Origin: Molossus alvarezi
Taxonomy: Eukaryota > Chordata > Mammalia > Chiroptera > Molossidae
Length of the DNA: 64,000 nt
Direction of reading: 5' to 3'
Assembly: GCA_037176705.1 (NCBI GenBank)
Contig: CM073886.1
Location: forward strand, 130,230,001-130,294,000
The notes below the pieces were generated by a model that saw only the letters and a program-made list of their open reading frames with translations, did no database searches and was not told the origin of the DNA. This document shows positions 45,090-57,599 of the stretch, one piece after another. Each line of letters begins with the position of its first letter. The stretch's first letter is position 1. Made by a program: the position numbers and the translations under genes.

Positions 45090-46619
45090 TGCAACAACTT
45101 TCTGGACATTTCTGTTTAAATACCTTACCTAAGCCAAATTTCCAGAATGGAATCTGATTATCTTTATCATCAAGCTTGAACCCCTCCCAAAGACATGTTT
45201 CCCCTGATTATTGGTATTGCTGTTCCCCAGGACAGAGGTTACTTAGCTCAGTACATCCCCTGTCTTCTCTCTCTCTCGCTCTGTCACCACCCCCTCCAAT
45301 GTCATGTGTTTGTGGTAATGATGAAACCCAGAACGCATATAGTTTTTTAGACTTTATATTGTTCTTTCCTGTAGGTAACATTACTTAATATTTGCTTAAA
45401 ATTGTTATGCTAAATTTATCTCCTTATTTCAACTGTGGTCACTATTAGCTTAGCAAATGTCTTTTCCATGCCTTGCATGAATTATGACTGTAGGGTTCAT
45501 CGTGGCTTAAGGGTCTCCAATCAATGTTCAAAAGAAAAGTATTATTTTTCCTAAAAATAAAGAGTATCCACTTAATAGAAAATGCAAGGCATTCCATGAC
45601 CATGCACAAATTGGTTTGTAGCCTAATTTTCTTTTATGTATTCTCCAATACCCCTTCCCTGACTGTTTTTCCTCCAGAATGACTCTGTACATGTCTTTCT
45701 GACCATCAACAGCCCACTCATACTTCAATATTCTGACACAGTGAGAATTTCTCTGCGATGCCTTCTGCAGGGAGAGACAGGCCAGCCCAGAAGGTGCCGA
45801 GTGCCAATCTCTCCAGCTACCGGAACAGCACTGCAATACTGGAGCTGTTTCCGACCGAAAGGATACATACATGTATCTTACATTGTACATCGTGATTCAA
45901 ATTTAGCATTTTTCAGACGGTCATTCAATTACTACTTTCAAATCAAATACTGCACACAGTACAGCTTTGCTTATTTGAATTAGTGATCTATTTTATCATC
46001 AAAATGTCCTACTTTCTCAGGTACTGGTCTAATTCAGGATAGGAATTTAAAAACTAAGAAATACAGAGGTAATAGGAGTCATAGATAACTGGTAAACTGG
46101 TCTCTTTCTTTCTTTATTTTTCCTTTTCGCCAGAACAGCGACTCTTCCTTGGACAGTGGAAAAAAACTGATGTGAATTTATTTCTCTATATATTTATTAA
46201 CAACAACAACAACAAAAATGATTTCTTCCAACATCTACTATATACATACCAAAAAAGCCCCCACATTTGTTAGCCTGCGCAGGCTATCGAATGCTTACAC
46301 TGCCCCACGTGTGTTCCTGACACTTCACTGTCTTGTTCCACAGACTTGGCCCAGGCCGGCCCCCTCCAGCACTCTGGGAGACAAGCGCTCTTGGCTCAGA
46401 CGACTTTGCGCTGGGACGGAACAGCGGGGTCAGAGGAGTGGGAACTCAGGAGCCATTCTGTCCACACCAGTTCCTGGGCACAGAGCCTCGTAAAGTCTCG
46501 GATTGTCTTCTGTTTTACATGGGGTTGCAGTGGAAATGAGGCCTGAAGACTTAAAACAACAACTGACTTGAACATTCGGTTATTACATGATAACAAATGG
46601 CATGAAACACTCAGGATTC
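45090..46619. other. Unique intergenic DNA, possible L2 scrap
   Basis: 45575-45800 weakly resembles an old L2 LINE (cattccatgaccatgcacaa, accccttccctgactgttt). A (CAA)n run lies at 46200-46216. No gene is supported; a 120-codon minus frame at 45528-45890 overlaps the L2-like part. Confidence 0.4.
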
Positions 46620-46662
46620 CACACACACACGCACACACACGCACATGCACACGCGCACACAC
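46620..46662. repeat. Imperfect (CA)n microsatellite
   Basis: acacacacacgcacacacac then gcacatgcacacgcgcacac. Confidence 0.95.
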
Positions 46663-46849
46663 ATCAGATTTAAAGGTAGAAATAATCTGTTTACCCAGTA
46701 AGGACTATTGTGTTCATCAATGCAAGTTTTCAAAAGCAAATGCACCCTCAAGGCAGCTGTGTGAGTGTTCTAGTTGTCCCCCGCCCTCTGAATTTTAGAT
46801 TTATAAAAACCGTGTCTCAGCTGCTACCTTTCAACAATTTTACTCTGAG

Positions 46850-47300
46850 GCAATAAATAATTCAATGTGCTAATTTGACAGATGACTCTCCAGGAGCCTC
46901 CTACCATTAGTAGCATCATTAGGCCATAATATGCGTGACGAGGATGGCCATTCAGCAAATGTCCTTCACTTGTTTACCCCTAAAGAGCCGTACTCTGCAC
47001 AATTAACTAATGAAGCATTAGGGGCCCTTTTCCCCCTCCCCTCCAATTTCAATATATCAATGCACGGAGTCTGAGGCAAAGCATATTCTGTTTCTTTTTA
47101 CCGAGGAAGTATTTATGGGATTGGGTGAGACTCCGCTGCAACTCCCGAAATGAATAAGAGAAAAATAATAAGATGGTCAAAATGGATCGTCATCATCATT
47201 GTCGTCATTATTATTACTTCCTTTCTCTTTCATAATTTGTGAGGAAAATGTAAAAGCAATTTGATGTTGAAATGCCCCCAAAAAAGTCAGTGTGCAAATC
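46850..47300. promoter_or_regulatory. Candidate conserved non-coding element
   Basis: Repeat-free, AT-rich, with homeodomain-like words (CACAATTAACTAATGAAGC near 46997, AATTTGACAGATGACTC near 46870). It looks like a developmental enhancer by composition only; conservation was not tested. Confidence 0.3.
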
Positions 47301-48593
47301 AGCTGCTTAGTATTTTCTGATCTCCACCAAGTTCAGAAAATGTATCCTCACCTGGAAACTTGAATAGGCGGATTTTCTGACCCTTTGAGCTTGAAACTTA
47401 ATTCCAATTTTAAAAAATCTTAAAAGAGGACTGTGGATATTGTAATCTCTTTTCGTGTGTACGTATGACTCTACCCTTACTGTTTACATCAACAAAGCTT
47501 GTCCATTTGGATGTCCAAATGAGGTCGCCAAATCAATGTCTTAGTTGTTCCATTCCAGAGAATTGAATTAAACAAAGAAACACCAGCTAGCTTGCTTGTT
47601 GTTATTGTTTCCCTTAACACTTGATTGTGAAAACATTTTATTTTGGGGTCTAAGATGGAAATGATTTTAGGGATCTTCGTGCATTTGGAGAGAGTGTATT
47701 ATGATTCTTAGTTGAGGACGCATTGCATTCATTCCCGGCATTGTTTGGTGGTTCAGGGTGTAGAACCTGAACTGTGCCCAAGGCATGTGATTGGAAGGAA
47801 AGTGGGAGGTTCCCAGGACCGAAGCAGTTACATTGTTCTCTTTCCAGGCCTCATACAGGCCCACAGGGCCCTTGATGCTATTTTGCAAGAGTAACAGTCA
47901 CAACCATTCTTCCTGGCGTACAACTCTTTTTCCCAGTTGACAACATATGTCCAAACACAATTATTATAATGTACCTCTTTGCACAAATAAAATAATAACA
48001 AATCATCATCATCATTGTGGTATTAATAATAAAAAGGGCTATTATTTATTAAGAGTCCATTCAGGAGCTCTCTAATGGTTATCACCTGTAAGAGGAAAAT
48101 CTGAAGCAATGGTGGGAAGGGCCGCTTGCTTCCTCTGTTGACCTCGAGACTGCAGAAAATATTTACATTAAAAGAGAAAGAATATTTCTGGTTCGGCAGA
48201 ACATTCTGGTAGATTATCAATATCCTATCGCTGTTATAGGATTTCAAAATACTACTATGCCATTTTGTCCCACACGTCCACATTTGAACAATCTATTCAT
48301 TTTTTTTTCAGGAGAATCATTTTTACATGTGCTAAGTCAATAATGAGTACACATAATAAAGAAAAGAACTCGAACACGTTTTTCAATGTAAATGTTCCCA
48401 GTGGCCTTATTACAGTTTTATAGTTAATTATAGATGCAGTGTAAACATAATCATATTTATGATGTTTTGTATTTAATAAGTTGGACACCGTTTAACTTCT
48501 CTTTTCTATCCACATATAAATATGGAATAAAATTCAGTGGAGTATGTAAAACTTATTATTATTTTTTTAATGTAGTTCCAAATGGAAAAGACT
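47301..48593. other. AT-rich unique DNA
   Basis: Nothing recognisable apart from (ATC)n at 48003-48015. No gene is supported. Confidence 0.45.
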
Positions 48594-48704
48594 GCTCTGG
48601 CTGGTTTGACTCAGCGGTTGGAGCGTCGCCCTGCAGACCAGAGAATCCTGGGTTCGGTTCCCATTAGGGGCACATACTAAAAAAAAAAAAAAAAAAAAAA
48701 AAAA
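48594..48704 (+). mobile_element. Head-only Ves SINE with poly(A)
   Basis: Only the tRNA-like head (gctctggctggtttgactca to attaggggcacatact, 85 nt) is present, directly followed by 26 A. The body, pyrimidine tract and 3' hairpin are missing. GGAAAAGACT flanks it at 48584-48593 and 48705-48714, a 10-bp target-site duplication. It therefore inserted in this short form rather than being cut down later. Confidence 0.95.
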
Positions 48705-48714
48705 GGAAAAGACT

Positions 48715-49347
48715 ATTTGAATGCCAAGGAAAGCAGTAATTTCTGTGCTTTTATATTGGGAAGAAGGTTATGTATCATCTTTAGAAAATAGCCCATCCAT
48801 GAAAATCTGAGAAACATTAGTAAAAATAGGAGCATTTCCAACCAATAATAATGGAGGAATTTCACAACACTGAATATATTTGCTGCAAAATTTCTTTAGA
48901 AAACATAAAAAAAAATCTCATTTTTATGCAAATGGCCTTTCTTTATGTATAAAACCTTCCATACAAATTTTACTTAAATTTAATAGTTGTGATGGAAAAC
49001 TGTTTACTATTTGAAATATGTACTGAATATGGGCCGTCATATGCAGAATCTATCATTTATCCCATGTGTGTTCTGAAATGGGAAAGAGACCACAATATAA
49101 GTACCTTGTGGAATAATTAAATGCTTCATAATATGGAATAAGAAAACCTCATTTTTCAGTGGTTGGTCATGTACCCACAAGAGCCATCTACCAATAATTG
49201 TATGGTAATAATATTACAGTTTATAATTAATAAAATCGTCACTGTAATTATAGGATTTGTGCATTCGAAATGTTCCAAATATCACTGAGAGCTCCGAAAG
49301 TCACTAGCAAATATTATACACTGTTTATTTTAAAATATGGTGTCCAG
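48715..49347. other. AT-rich unique DNA
   Basis: No gene or repeat recognised. Confidence 0.45.
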
Positions 49348-49560
49348 CCTGGCCAGTGTGGCTCAGTGGATTGAGCATCGTTCTGTGGACAGAGGTCCTT
49401 GTTCAACTCCCAGTCAGGGCATATACTGGGTTGTGGGCTTGATTCCCAGTAGGGGGTGCACAGGAGGCAGCCGATTGAAATTTCTCTCTCACATGGATGT
49501 TGATATTTCTCTCTTCCTTCCTCTCTCTAAAAAGTAAACAAACAAATAAATAAACAAAAT
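49348..49560 (+). mobile_element. Ves SINE, form B
   Basis: Head agcctggccagtgtggctca, B-box GTTCAACTCCC, body CCCAGTAGGGGGTGCACAGG, a pyrimidine tract and an (AAATA)n-like tail. A loose target duplication (TTTAAAATAT versus TTTAAAAATAT) flanks it. Confidence 0.92.
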
Positions 49561-49622
49561 GATATTTAAAAATATATACGGTTTCCATACACAAAAAGCT
49601 AAATATGAATAATCAATTCATC

Positions 49623-49880
49623 GCCCTGGCCAGTTTGGCTCAGTGGTTGGAGTGTTGGCCTGTGGTCCAGAGAGATGGGGGTTCGGTTCCCACTAAGGGC
49701 ATGTACCTTGGTTGCAGTTTTTCCCCGGCCCTGGTTGGTCGTGCGGGTGGCAACCACTTGATGTGTCCCTTTCACGTCGATGTTTCTCTCTCTCTCTCTC
49801 TCTCTCTCTCCCCCTCTGTCTCCCTTCCACTCTATCTGAACAAAAATAAAAAAATGTCCCCGGGTGAGGATAAAAAGAAA
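49623..49880 (+). mobile_element. Ves SINE, form A
   Basis: Head gccctggccagtttggctca, a form-A body, a long (CT)n tract and a 3' CCCCGGGTGAGG motif. AATCAATTCATC duplicates exactly at 49611-49622 and 49881-49892 (12 bp). Confidence 0.97.
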
Positions 49881-49892
49881 AATCAATTCATC

Positions 49893-50439
49893 ATTGAGAT
49901 TAAAAAAACTGCAAGTACTCAAATACATATTGTTTCACTATAAATGTATCTATAATCAATAAAATTTAACAAAATGTATCTCCAATCATATTCAAGACCT
50001 CAAAGGAAGTACACGTTCCTGCTTTTACTATAAGGAAAAAGTAAAAGCTACATGTGGTGTTGTTTTAGATTTTCTCTCACTCTTCTGTAGTAAATTCTTC
50101 TTTTTAGTGTGACTCTGCTAAAAATTTCGTAATGTACCATTAAAAAAAAAAAAAAAATCACAGCCATACTAAGTCCATCCCAGAGAAGCGTCGTAGATGG
50201 GCCTCTTAGCCACAGCGCACAGCTCACAGAAGACATTGCTGTTTATTTTGATATCTTTTGTAAAAGAAATCCATAGTAACAATGATGGCCAGACAAAGCA
50301 AGAGGGAAAAAAAAAAAACATTCATCCATTCATGGGTAATTGAATTCCCTCATATTTCATAAACAGACTGCCTATTTGTAGGGTTGTGTTTTATTTGAAC
50401 AACTTTCTTTAAAATGCTTTGCCTAGCTAAGATGGGGAA
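49893..50439. other. AT-rich unique DNA
   Basis: Two A runs (50142-50157 and 50308-50319); no gene or known repeat. Confidence 0.45.
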
Positions 50440-50960
50440 TTACAATCATGTTTAAGAACTCAAGGTCAAACATTTTTAAGTTAGTTTATTTGATGGGTGC
50501 ACCCCCATAAGAGAGGACCCCCTCCCCTTTCTGTCTCCGCTCTCCCACAAATTGCCTTTAGACTGGAAGCTTATTGCCCAATGCAAAGAACAAAACAGGG
50601 AGGCAATTAAGCCTGGAATTGCCTGCTGGTGCTTATGACAGCCAAGCCGCAGGTCTGAGACGGGAGTCCTCCCGGAGCCTCGAGGAGGAGCCGGGCTCAG
50701 CAACAAAGCTAAGCAGCAAGACATCATTACTGCTAATTACCCGATAAACAAAGAGGACTTGGTGTCGGTGGCAAAACACCAAACTCGGGGCAGCAGCTGA
50801 GGCTGGAAAGACAGTTGCCTTACTTTGTCCCGTTGAGCTTTGTGCTGGGAGGTGACCCACCTCCACAAAGAGCTCGCGTAATTACACTCCAACCACTGTG
50901 TTTATACGCACTGGACTCTGTATGGTGCCCTGATGACAACAAACAACCTGCCTCTGGAGA
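50440..50960. promoter_or_regulatory. Candidate conserved non-coding element
   Basis: Repeat-free stretch with clustered factor-like words: TAATTACCC near 50734, GATAAACAAAGAGG near 50743, CGTAATTACACTCC near 50876 and CAAAGAACAAAAC near 50583 (SOX-like). By composition it resembles a vertebrate developmental enhancer. Untested. Confidence 0.35.
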
Positions 50961-51449
50961 CAGGTGGCATCTGCTAACCATCAGCTAGGAAAAGAAAGGA
51001 AGAAAGAAATGATTCCAAGCACGAGTGCATTAGCGGGTAGCCGGAGGACGCAGGCCGTGCAGCCAGGTGAGCCCGGGAGCCGGCCGCAGGGACAGCCCCT
51101 CCGCGCGTTGCTACGAACTACAGAAAGCGTGAGGTCCGCACCGTCGAGGCCTTAGCGAAATGCCTGGAGACACAACAGCGCACAAGAAGTACTTGTGCCA
51201 GAACACGTCTACATCAGCAATGGATGTGCGTAGCATGCATTTTTGTTTTTTTTGATATTTTGTTTGGCTTTTGTGTTTTTCATTCCTATTGTCATTGATA
51301 ATGCATGTGAGTCAATCAAATACTAGGTAACAAAGCGGGGTGGCTGGCATCATGGAACACGGGCGAGACCGTGCCACAGGAGACCGCTGCCCCCATGTCC
51401 GAGGACGTGGCAACGTGAGAAGACAGGGAGGAAGACGTGGTGAGACCGG
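50961..51449. other. Unique intergenic DNA
   Basis: CpG-containing patch at 51030-51150, T-rich run at 51241-51260. No gene is supported. Confidence 0.45.
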
Positions 51450-51640
51450 GTTTGCTCCAGGTCAGACACAGCTGGGTAATCCCAGGTGGGCTCGATTTCT
51501 TGACCTTGCTCTTCTCACATGTAAACTACAGTGAATAACATATGAACGTGTTTCTCTCAGCACTGTCGTGAGGACAAGTGTACATACGTGCTCACCATGG
51601 TGCCCAGCGCACACGGCCCTTAGTCCGCGCCGGTTCCAGT
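51450..51640 (+). mobile_element. MIR SINE relic
   Basis: cttctcacatgtaaactaca, gcactgtcgtgaggacaagt, catggtgcccagcgcacacg match the middle to 3' part of sense MIR (tctgtaaaatg, gttgtgaggatta, agtgcctggcaca). Confidence 0.55.
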
Positions 51641-51934
51641 GGCTGACTTGGAATACATCCTCAGCTGTGAGGCCACTGGCTGAGGAAGACTAAGAGGCCC
51701 AGAGTGGGCCGAATCACAGCCGCTTTGGTGGAGGTGCACAGAGGGCTCGGACAGTCCCCGTGCGCAGAGACTCTAGGAGCCGAGGTAAGAGCACGGGAAC
51801 AGCATTGCGTTCGAGGTCAGGATGGCCTCGGTTCACTCTCACGCTCCGTGCGTGCTAGGTTCCATGTGGCCGCCCAGTACAGTAGCTTACACTTCTTCAT
51901 CCACGTGTTCCCCTGAAAAAGGGATGTACAGGCT
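51641..51934. other. Unique spacer
   Basis: Nothing recognised. Confidence 0.4.
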
Positions 51935-52145
51935 AGAACTGCAGAACACGGACTCCCGGAGTTGGAGTCACAACTCCACTCTTTACTTACGTTGCTTATT
52001 TTGTTTCTGATTTAGTATTCTCATCTATAAAATAGGGACAGGACTACTTTATAGGGTTCTTTGGGGATTAAATGAGTCATTTTATATATAGCCCTTAGAA
52101 TAGTGCCTGTGTTATGATTTGCTCTTATTATCTGAAACTTAGGGA
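51935..52145 (+). mobile_element. MIR SINE relic
   Basis: Sense MIR, fairly complete: agaacacggactcccggagt, tattctcatctataaaatag with ggacagg, ttctttggggattaaatgag and cccttagaatagtgcctgtg. Confidence 0.85.
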
Positions 52146-52204
52146 CTTCGAGATGCTTTCAAGTCAGGCCTTACCTCTTTCTGTGATATTAAATGTTATT
52201 ATTA

Positions 52205-52424
52205 TTCTTTAAGAAATTTTTTTTTCTTTATTGATTTTAGACAGAGAGAAAGGGAGAGAGAGAGACAGAAACATCGGTGACAGAGAACATTGATTGGCCG
52301 CCTCCTGCATGCCCCTCTCTGGGGATCAGGCTCATAACCTGGGCATTTGTCCTGATGGGGAATCGAACCGGTTACCTCTTAGTGCATAGGTCGATGCTCA
52401 ACCACTGAGCCACACAAGCCCGGC
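52205..52424 (-). mobile_element. Ves SINE, form B
   Basis: Antisense: tctttattgattttagacag (tail), attggccgcctcctgcatgc (body), B-box complement gaatcgaaccggttacctct, head complement ctgagccacacaagcccggc. TTAAATRTTATTWTTA flanks it (52189-52204 and 52425-52440). Confidence 0.95.
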
Positions 52425-52440
52425 TTAAATATTATTTTTA

Positions 52441-52879
52441 ATAATCATTACCTGCATATGGGTGCCACCATCATGCCCCAAAGGCTCCCCATGACGTTCT
52501 GAGAGATTGGAGGTGTATTTTCATGTTTGCGTGCAAGAGGAGCCACTACAGTTTCCAGCGAGACTCTCTGAATAGTTTCCTTCCCTCTGTGGTTCACAAG
52601 GCTGCGTGAAACGGACTCCCTGTTGCACTGGTATCATGGGACCCGAGGCCTGTGATCTAAAGCTCCTCTTCCCTGCAGTGCGTTCCCGGCAGACGCGGAC
52701 GAAGGGCACCCCGACGCCTCCTCCACACCATGTCACCTGGGTCCAGCACAGTCCTCACCCTCCCTCTCAGGAAACTAGTCCCAGCTCCTACTCCCTCGGC
52801 CTCCAGCCCAGCCCCTGGCCTGAAGGGAAGCAGACCCAAGGTCATCCTCATCACTGCCTGGCCTCTCTCCTCACACACT
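52441..52879. other. Unique intergenic DNA
   Basis: GC-moderate, no repeat or gene recognised. Confidence 0.45.
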
Positions 52880-53200
52880 CCTGAGCAGTAGTGAATCATG
52901 CCTAAACAGGCTGAACATGAAAAGTGCACGAATGCAATGATGTGTCCCCTCATGCAGACCGATGGAATCGATTTCTGTAATTGCACAGAAATTAATCAAA
53001 CCGCATTTGCATATGCAAAGCCTGAGATCGATCATTTCCCAATGACCATCATCCGCTGGTTGTAAACTCCCACTCCTCTGTTAATAAAGACAGATTTCTG
53101 GTTTGTCTTTCATGATAAAGAGATGAGTCTGACACAGCACTCTATTTACTACTGTACTTTGGTTAGTAAACTTTTTGGAACGGCCGTCAGTAATTTACAT
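52880..53200. promoter_or_regulatory. Candidate conserved non-coding element
   Basis: Repeat-free, with paired octamer-like words (TTTGCATATGCAAAG at 53007, an inverted repeat) and TTAATAAAGACAG. It suggests a POU-factor site within an enhancer-like stretch. Untested. Confidence 0.3.
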
Positions 53201-53299
53201 CAATGCCCAGGGCGTTCAGTGTGCACTCGGCAAGTCTAAGATGAAGCTAGCGCCGTGCTGAGCCTAGTGAGTAAGCATCCTGAACAGATCCCACCAGAA

Positions 53300-53410
53300 A
53301 TAATAAAAAATAACTCATTGCATACTTTTATGCACATTAGCTCATTTAATCCTAAATTCAAGAGGAATAACACTTCAACTGCAAACTCTAAGTCACATCT
53401 ATCTTGGTCA
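53300..53410 (-). mobile_element. Possible MIR relic
   Basis: cattgcatacttttatgcac then attagctcatttaatcctaa and ttcaagaggaataacac resemble the antisense MIR segment (atgcattatctcatttaatcctcacaac). Confidence 0.45.
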
Positions 53411-56265
53411 TCTCCACCGTTTGCCGAAGAGCTATCATACGCGGTAAGTGCAGTGTTTATAAGGTCTGAATTTCTTAGCAGGGACTGTCCGCTCTTCAAA
53501 GGGAGGCCTTTTGTATGTAAATCAGTCACCTTTTTACTGTTGACATGTTGGATGCAAACCTTCTCCACAGGAAGTCTGTGCCATGGTGCACATGTTTGCT
53601 TGATAGTTCAATAAAACACGCACCCAACAATATGATAAGATCTTAGAAATGCAGAGAAAAAATGGTCATTATATTAGCATTTGTATATGTGTGTATGTTA
53701 GGCAAATACCCTAAATAAGGCGTCTTAAGCTAGTAAAAGGAAAGCTGTGGTTCGTCCTACAAGTGAATTTTCAAGTGTTAATGAAACACTGAAATGTTTG
53801 TTATTAAGGTGCAAAGACGGTTGAGAAGTACATTTGAAACAGAAGAGCGGCATCTCCGAGGCTCACTGTAGTCACCTGTCTCGGAGTCTTTCCGGGGGGC
53901 ACGGCAGCCTTGGCCCAGCTGGAGACACCCCCCCCCCCCCGGGCAGGCAGAGGTGACGCATCCTGCCTCCATTCCCAACGACCCGCCAAACACTTTCATC
54001 GCCAACGAAGTGGCGAAGTTACTGCCGTTTTCTTCTTTTTTCTCTTGCTACATAGCTAACTATCATTCTCCAAAATTCACTCTCTTTAAAGAAAATTTTA
54101 TAGCATTTGTAATGGAAGCACTCTGAATTTGTGGAAAACAAGCTGTTATTCTCATAAACATTGCATCAGTTCAGTCTTTATTCAGAACCTTGGGATAGAT
54201 ATTTTCAGCAATCAAACCAAAGCTATCACTTAAAATCAATCATTTGTGGGGATTCTCATTCAAAGTCCAACTGTCCTACCTGCCCCAAAGTTTAACATTT
54301 TATCAACCCCTTGTACACTGAGGAAAGCAGACAGGTCTTGAGTGTGGAGGAAGTTATTTATGCTGAGTCATCAGATATTGACGGCTGCTTTGCCTTCTGC
54401 CGCATTCTATTTGTGTTAAATGACCTTTAGTCTCTCGTCTAAAGCAATAAAGTGAATGTTTCCTGTCCTATCGATTAGGAAAGGCCTATTTTCACACTAA
54501 TAAAATGAGAAGCCCAGTTTAATAAAATACTTTTTTTCTACCGGTGACCGTAGGTGAACTGGAAACTTGGAAATGTTGGCAGAGGTCAGCTCAGAGGACG
54601 GAGGTCAGATCTGCAGTGAATCAGCTTCCAGGAACAAATCACTGGACACTATAAAAATCAAAAGTGGTTCTTTAAGAGACCAGCTTGACCCTCCTTAACC
54701 AGAAAATAACATCTGACCTGGCAGGGAAATTTATCACAACATTTCAATTAAAACTTGGCAGGCACACTGTGCTTCTATATTGACCTTGTTATAGCAAAAC
54801 AGAGGAAGAAGGGAAAACTAGATGCTCTTGGTCCATATTGCTAACAAGGGTGATCTGCACGGTGGCTTGTCCTCAGCCACATGAAGTCCTTGGACACTTG
54901 ATGAGCACGCCCCGTGCAGATAACATGCAGCTTTTCATCAATTATTCTCTGTTCAGTTCTGCCAGATACCTGCTTCTTTATAAGGTCATAAAACAGCCTG
55001 TCAGTTTACCAGCTAAACAGCAACCTGATTTCTTCCACCGCTTATGTATTCATAGTCTAGACGACGAGGAATTCAGTTTGATCAGATGGCCTTGCTCCCA
55101 CCTCTACTGGAGAGAAATGGGCCAAAAATCAAGGGAATAACGTCTTTCACACGTGCCAGTGCCTGTGTGTGTGAGTGAGATCTTGTCCTGAGTATAAAGC
55201 ATAATATGTGAAGACCCGGTTTCCATCCAAACGCCATGCATTGTCTCAGCAGCTCTCACAGTGCCAATACCAGGAACGTGCGCCCAGCTTCACTCCGGGG
55301 ACGTCACTTGTTTGTCCGTGAGGGGTCTTTACGCAGATGAAAAACTTAAATCATATAAAAAGTTTTTCTTTCCCTTGAATTCTTTAATTGCACATGTGGT
55401 TCATGGGTGTGTAAGAGATAAGCCACAGGGGACGAGAACATGGTCTTCTCCTTTGCTAAGAGCTAACCCTGTGTGACCCCCTCGATGCTAACTCGTTGGG
55501 AAACAAGACGGCAGAAATAAGTCATTATAAAGATCTCTTTGTGCTGTAAATAGTTATGATCTTTCAATGTTTCAAATGCAAAAGAATAACGTAATCCAAC
55601 TATGTTGTAGCATCAGACTGAAGCTTAGGGTTTTCTACTTCTTGGCTACAGAAACACTTGAATGCACAGGTCTTGGTGACTCCTCAGAAAGAAGGCACCA
55701 TGCCCAGGTTGCCTTATTGAATGTGGGCACAAGCCCTAAAATCAAATACTAGGTGCTACCATTCCAGTTGAGTGCTCAGGGTAGAATCTGAGGGACATAG
55801 GTATGGTCACGGTAGCTCTGCAAGTAGATCAACAGAGAGATGTCATTGTTTATACATTTATAATGATTTTCCACAGGTAATGGCAATAATACTCTGCAGA
55901 GATATAGGAATACTCTGTATTATTCAGGTAATGACCATATAGCAGATGTCAGTGTTTGTGTTGACGTTTTTATTTTGAATCTGGTGAAGGTTTAGAGTAG
56001 TTGTCACGGGATACTGAGTAGCAGCGGCCAAACAACAACTCAGCACACTGTTCAAATGCAAATTTCGCAAGAAATCAAATGGAGAATGTGGTGGTGGTGG
56101 TGGTGGGGTTCAAGCAGCATGTGGCGCATTGGCAAACGGTCTAGCAAAATGAAGAAAATGGCAAGGACAATGTGTTTTTTGCAAGTGGCAGTTTGGTTTG
56201 AACAAAACGTTATCAGTTACTGGGTCCCTGTGTTGCATTTGAGTTTCATTAGAATTTTGACCTTG
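53411..56265. other. Unique intergenic DNA, 2.8 kb
   Basis: The longest low-repeat segment in the right half. It includes a C run at 53927-53940, and a (GGT)n-like run at 56085-56105. No gene is supported; a 100-codon plus frame at 54838-55140 shows no domain. Confidence 0.45.
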
Positions 56266-56491
56266 TTTTTAATATTTCTTAAAATCCTCACTGAGGATAC
56301 TTTTTTTCCATTATCTTCAGATGGGGGAGGCATCAATGTGAGAAAGACACACTGATTGTCAGCCTCCTGCACGACCCTGACCAGGGCTGGGGACTGAACA
56401 GCAACCAAGGTACCTGCCCTCGACCAGAATCGAACCCTCAGATCTTTGGTCTAGGTTGATGCTCTAACCGCTGAGCCAAACCAGCCAGGAC
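56266..56491 (-). mobile_element. Ves SINE, form A-like, diverged
   Basis: Antisense: aatcctcactgaggatactt (3' hairpin), a shortened purine tract, accctgaccagggctgggga and head complement gctgagccaaaccagccagg. AGAATKTTGACCTYG flanks it (56251-56265 and 56492-56506, two mismatches). Confidence 0.93.
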
Positions 56492-56506
56492 AGAATGTTG
56501 ACCTCG

Positions 56507-57599
56507 CTTGTAATCTGTAACTTCATTTTGTGTGACCAAAGCTGATTCCAAACAGGAGTTATGCCAGGTTAGGGGTCAGTTCGGTGATGGAAACGCCAGA
56601 GCGTGGTTCCAGGCAGATGCTGCTGTTTGATGGACTCGAGGAAGGCCGGGACTTGGAATTGTTCCTCAGGATGACGAAGTAGCTGGTCAGGGATAAGAAT
56701 GTCATCTCTCAAGTGGATGAAGTTGACATCCACCCCCTCACACGGTCACACGCTCTTTTTCTCGTGATGAGCACTTTCGAGATCTATTCTGCTAGGAATA
56801 CCCAAATACACAATTCATCGTGAGCAAGGATAGTCACCGTCTCTATTTCACGTACGCAGAACAGACTTCTTTTATAACCGGAAGTTGATACCTGTTGACC
56901 ACCTTCACCAAATCGTCCCATCCCCCGCCACAGAGTTGGTGGATGCTTCAGCTCCCACCCCTTCTGATGAATCAAAGTGGTTAGCCGAAGCCACAGGCAC
57001 CCTGTCCTGCCCTCGCCCGTGACTGAGCACAGGAGAAAGTGCCAGAGCCGGGCATCCTGCTCCTCCCTGGCCTCCCGCTGTGGGCAGTGTGCAGAGTTTA
57101 GCTAAGCTCCTCCATGGTGTTGAGGCTTCAGCATCCTTTTTTCATTGCTCAAGCCGTCTGCTGTGACTTTGACTCACTGTCGCCCTAAGGAGCAGCCCAG
57201 AGGCACAAGCAAATATGTACCAGGCCCTGATACGACTTCTGCAGCAGCCACTGTGATGAGCAGAGGACCCTGCCTCCCATGCCCTTTCCCTTCTGTGTCC
57301 CCTACTTAGGACCCCCAGGGCTCACCCAAACCCCAGTCCTTTCTGACTGAAGGCCCGTCCACCCGTGGTCCCCGTGCACAGGGGGCGTCACGGCCCTTAC
57401 TGATCGGTACTCCGCTTCGACCTCCCCGTGGACCCCACGGGTGTGCGGCATCACGTTTCCCAAAACCTATGCATAATAAAGATCTCTACTTCCGTTTCTC
57501 AGGGGGCCTGTTGCCGAAAGGCGGTTACCATGCGGCAGCCTGTGCTCCCCCGAATCAGGGCCCCTTTGACCAGTGTGCACTCCCAGCCCGCTGTCTCGG
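56507..57599. other. Unique intergenic DNA
   Basis: GC-moderate. No repeat or gene was recognised; the 187-codon frame at 57428-57991 runs into the following CTCF-like site region and lacks any domain. Confidence 0.45.

Noticed and set aside
54470..54540. Helitron (HeliBat-like) end, aataaaatgagaagcccagt
   Set aside because: No matching 5' TC start, 3' hairpin or CTRR terminus could be seen.
55840..55935. Acceptor-like ttttccacag followed by a short exon-like stretch
   Set aside because: A single splice-like word without an open frame, donor or conservation evidence is expected by chance.
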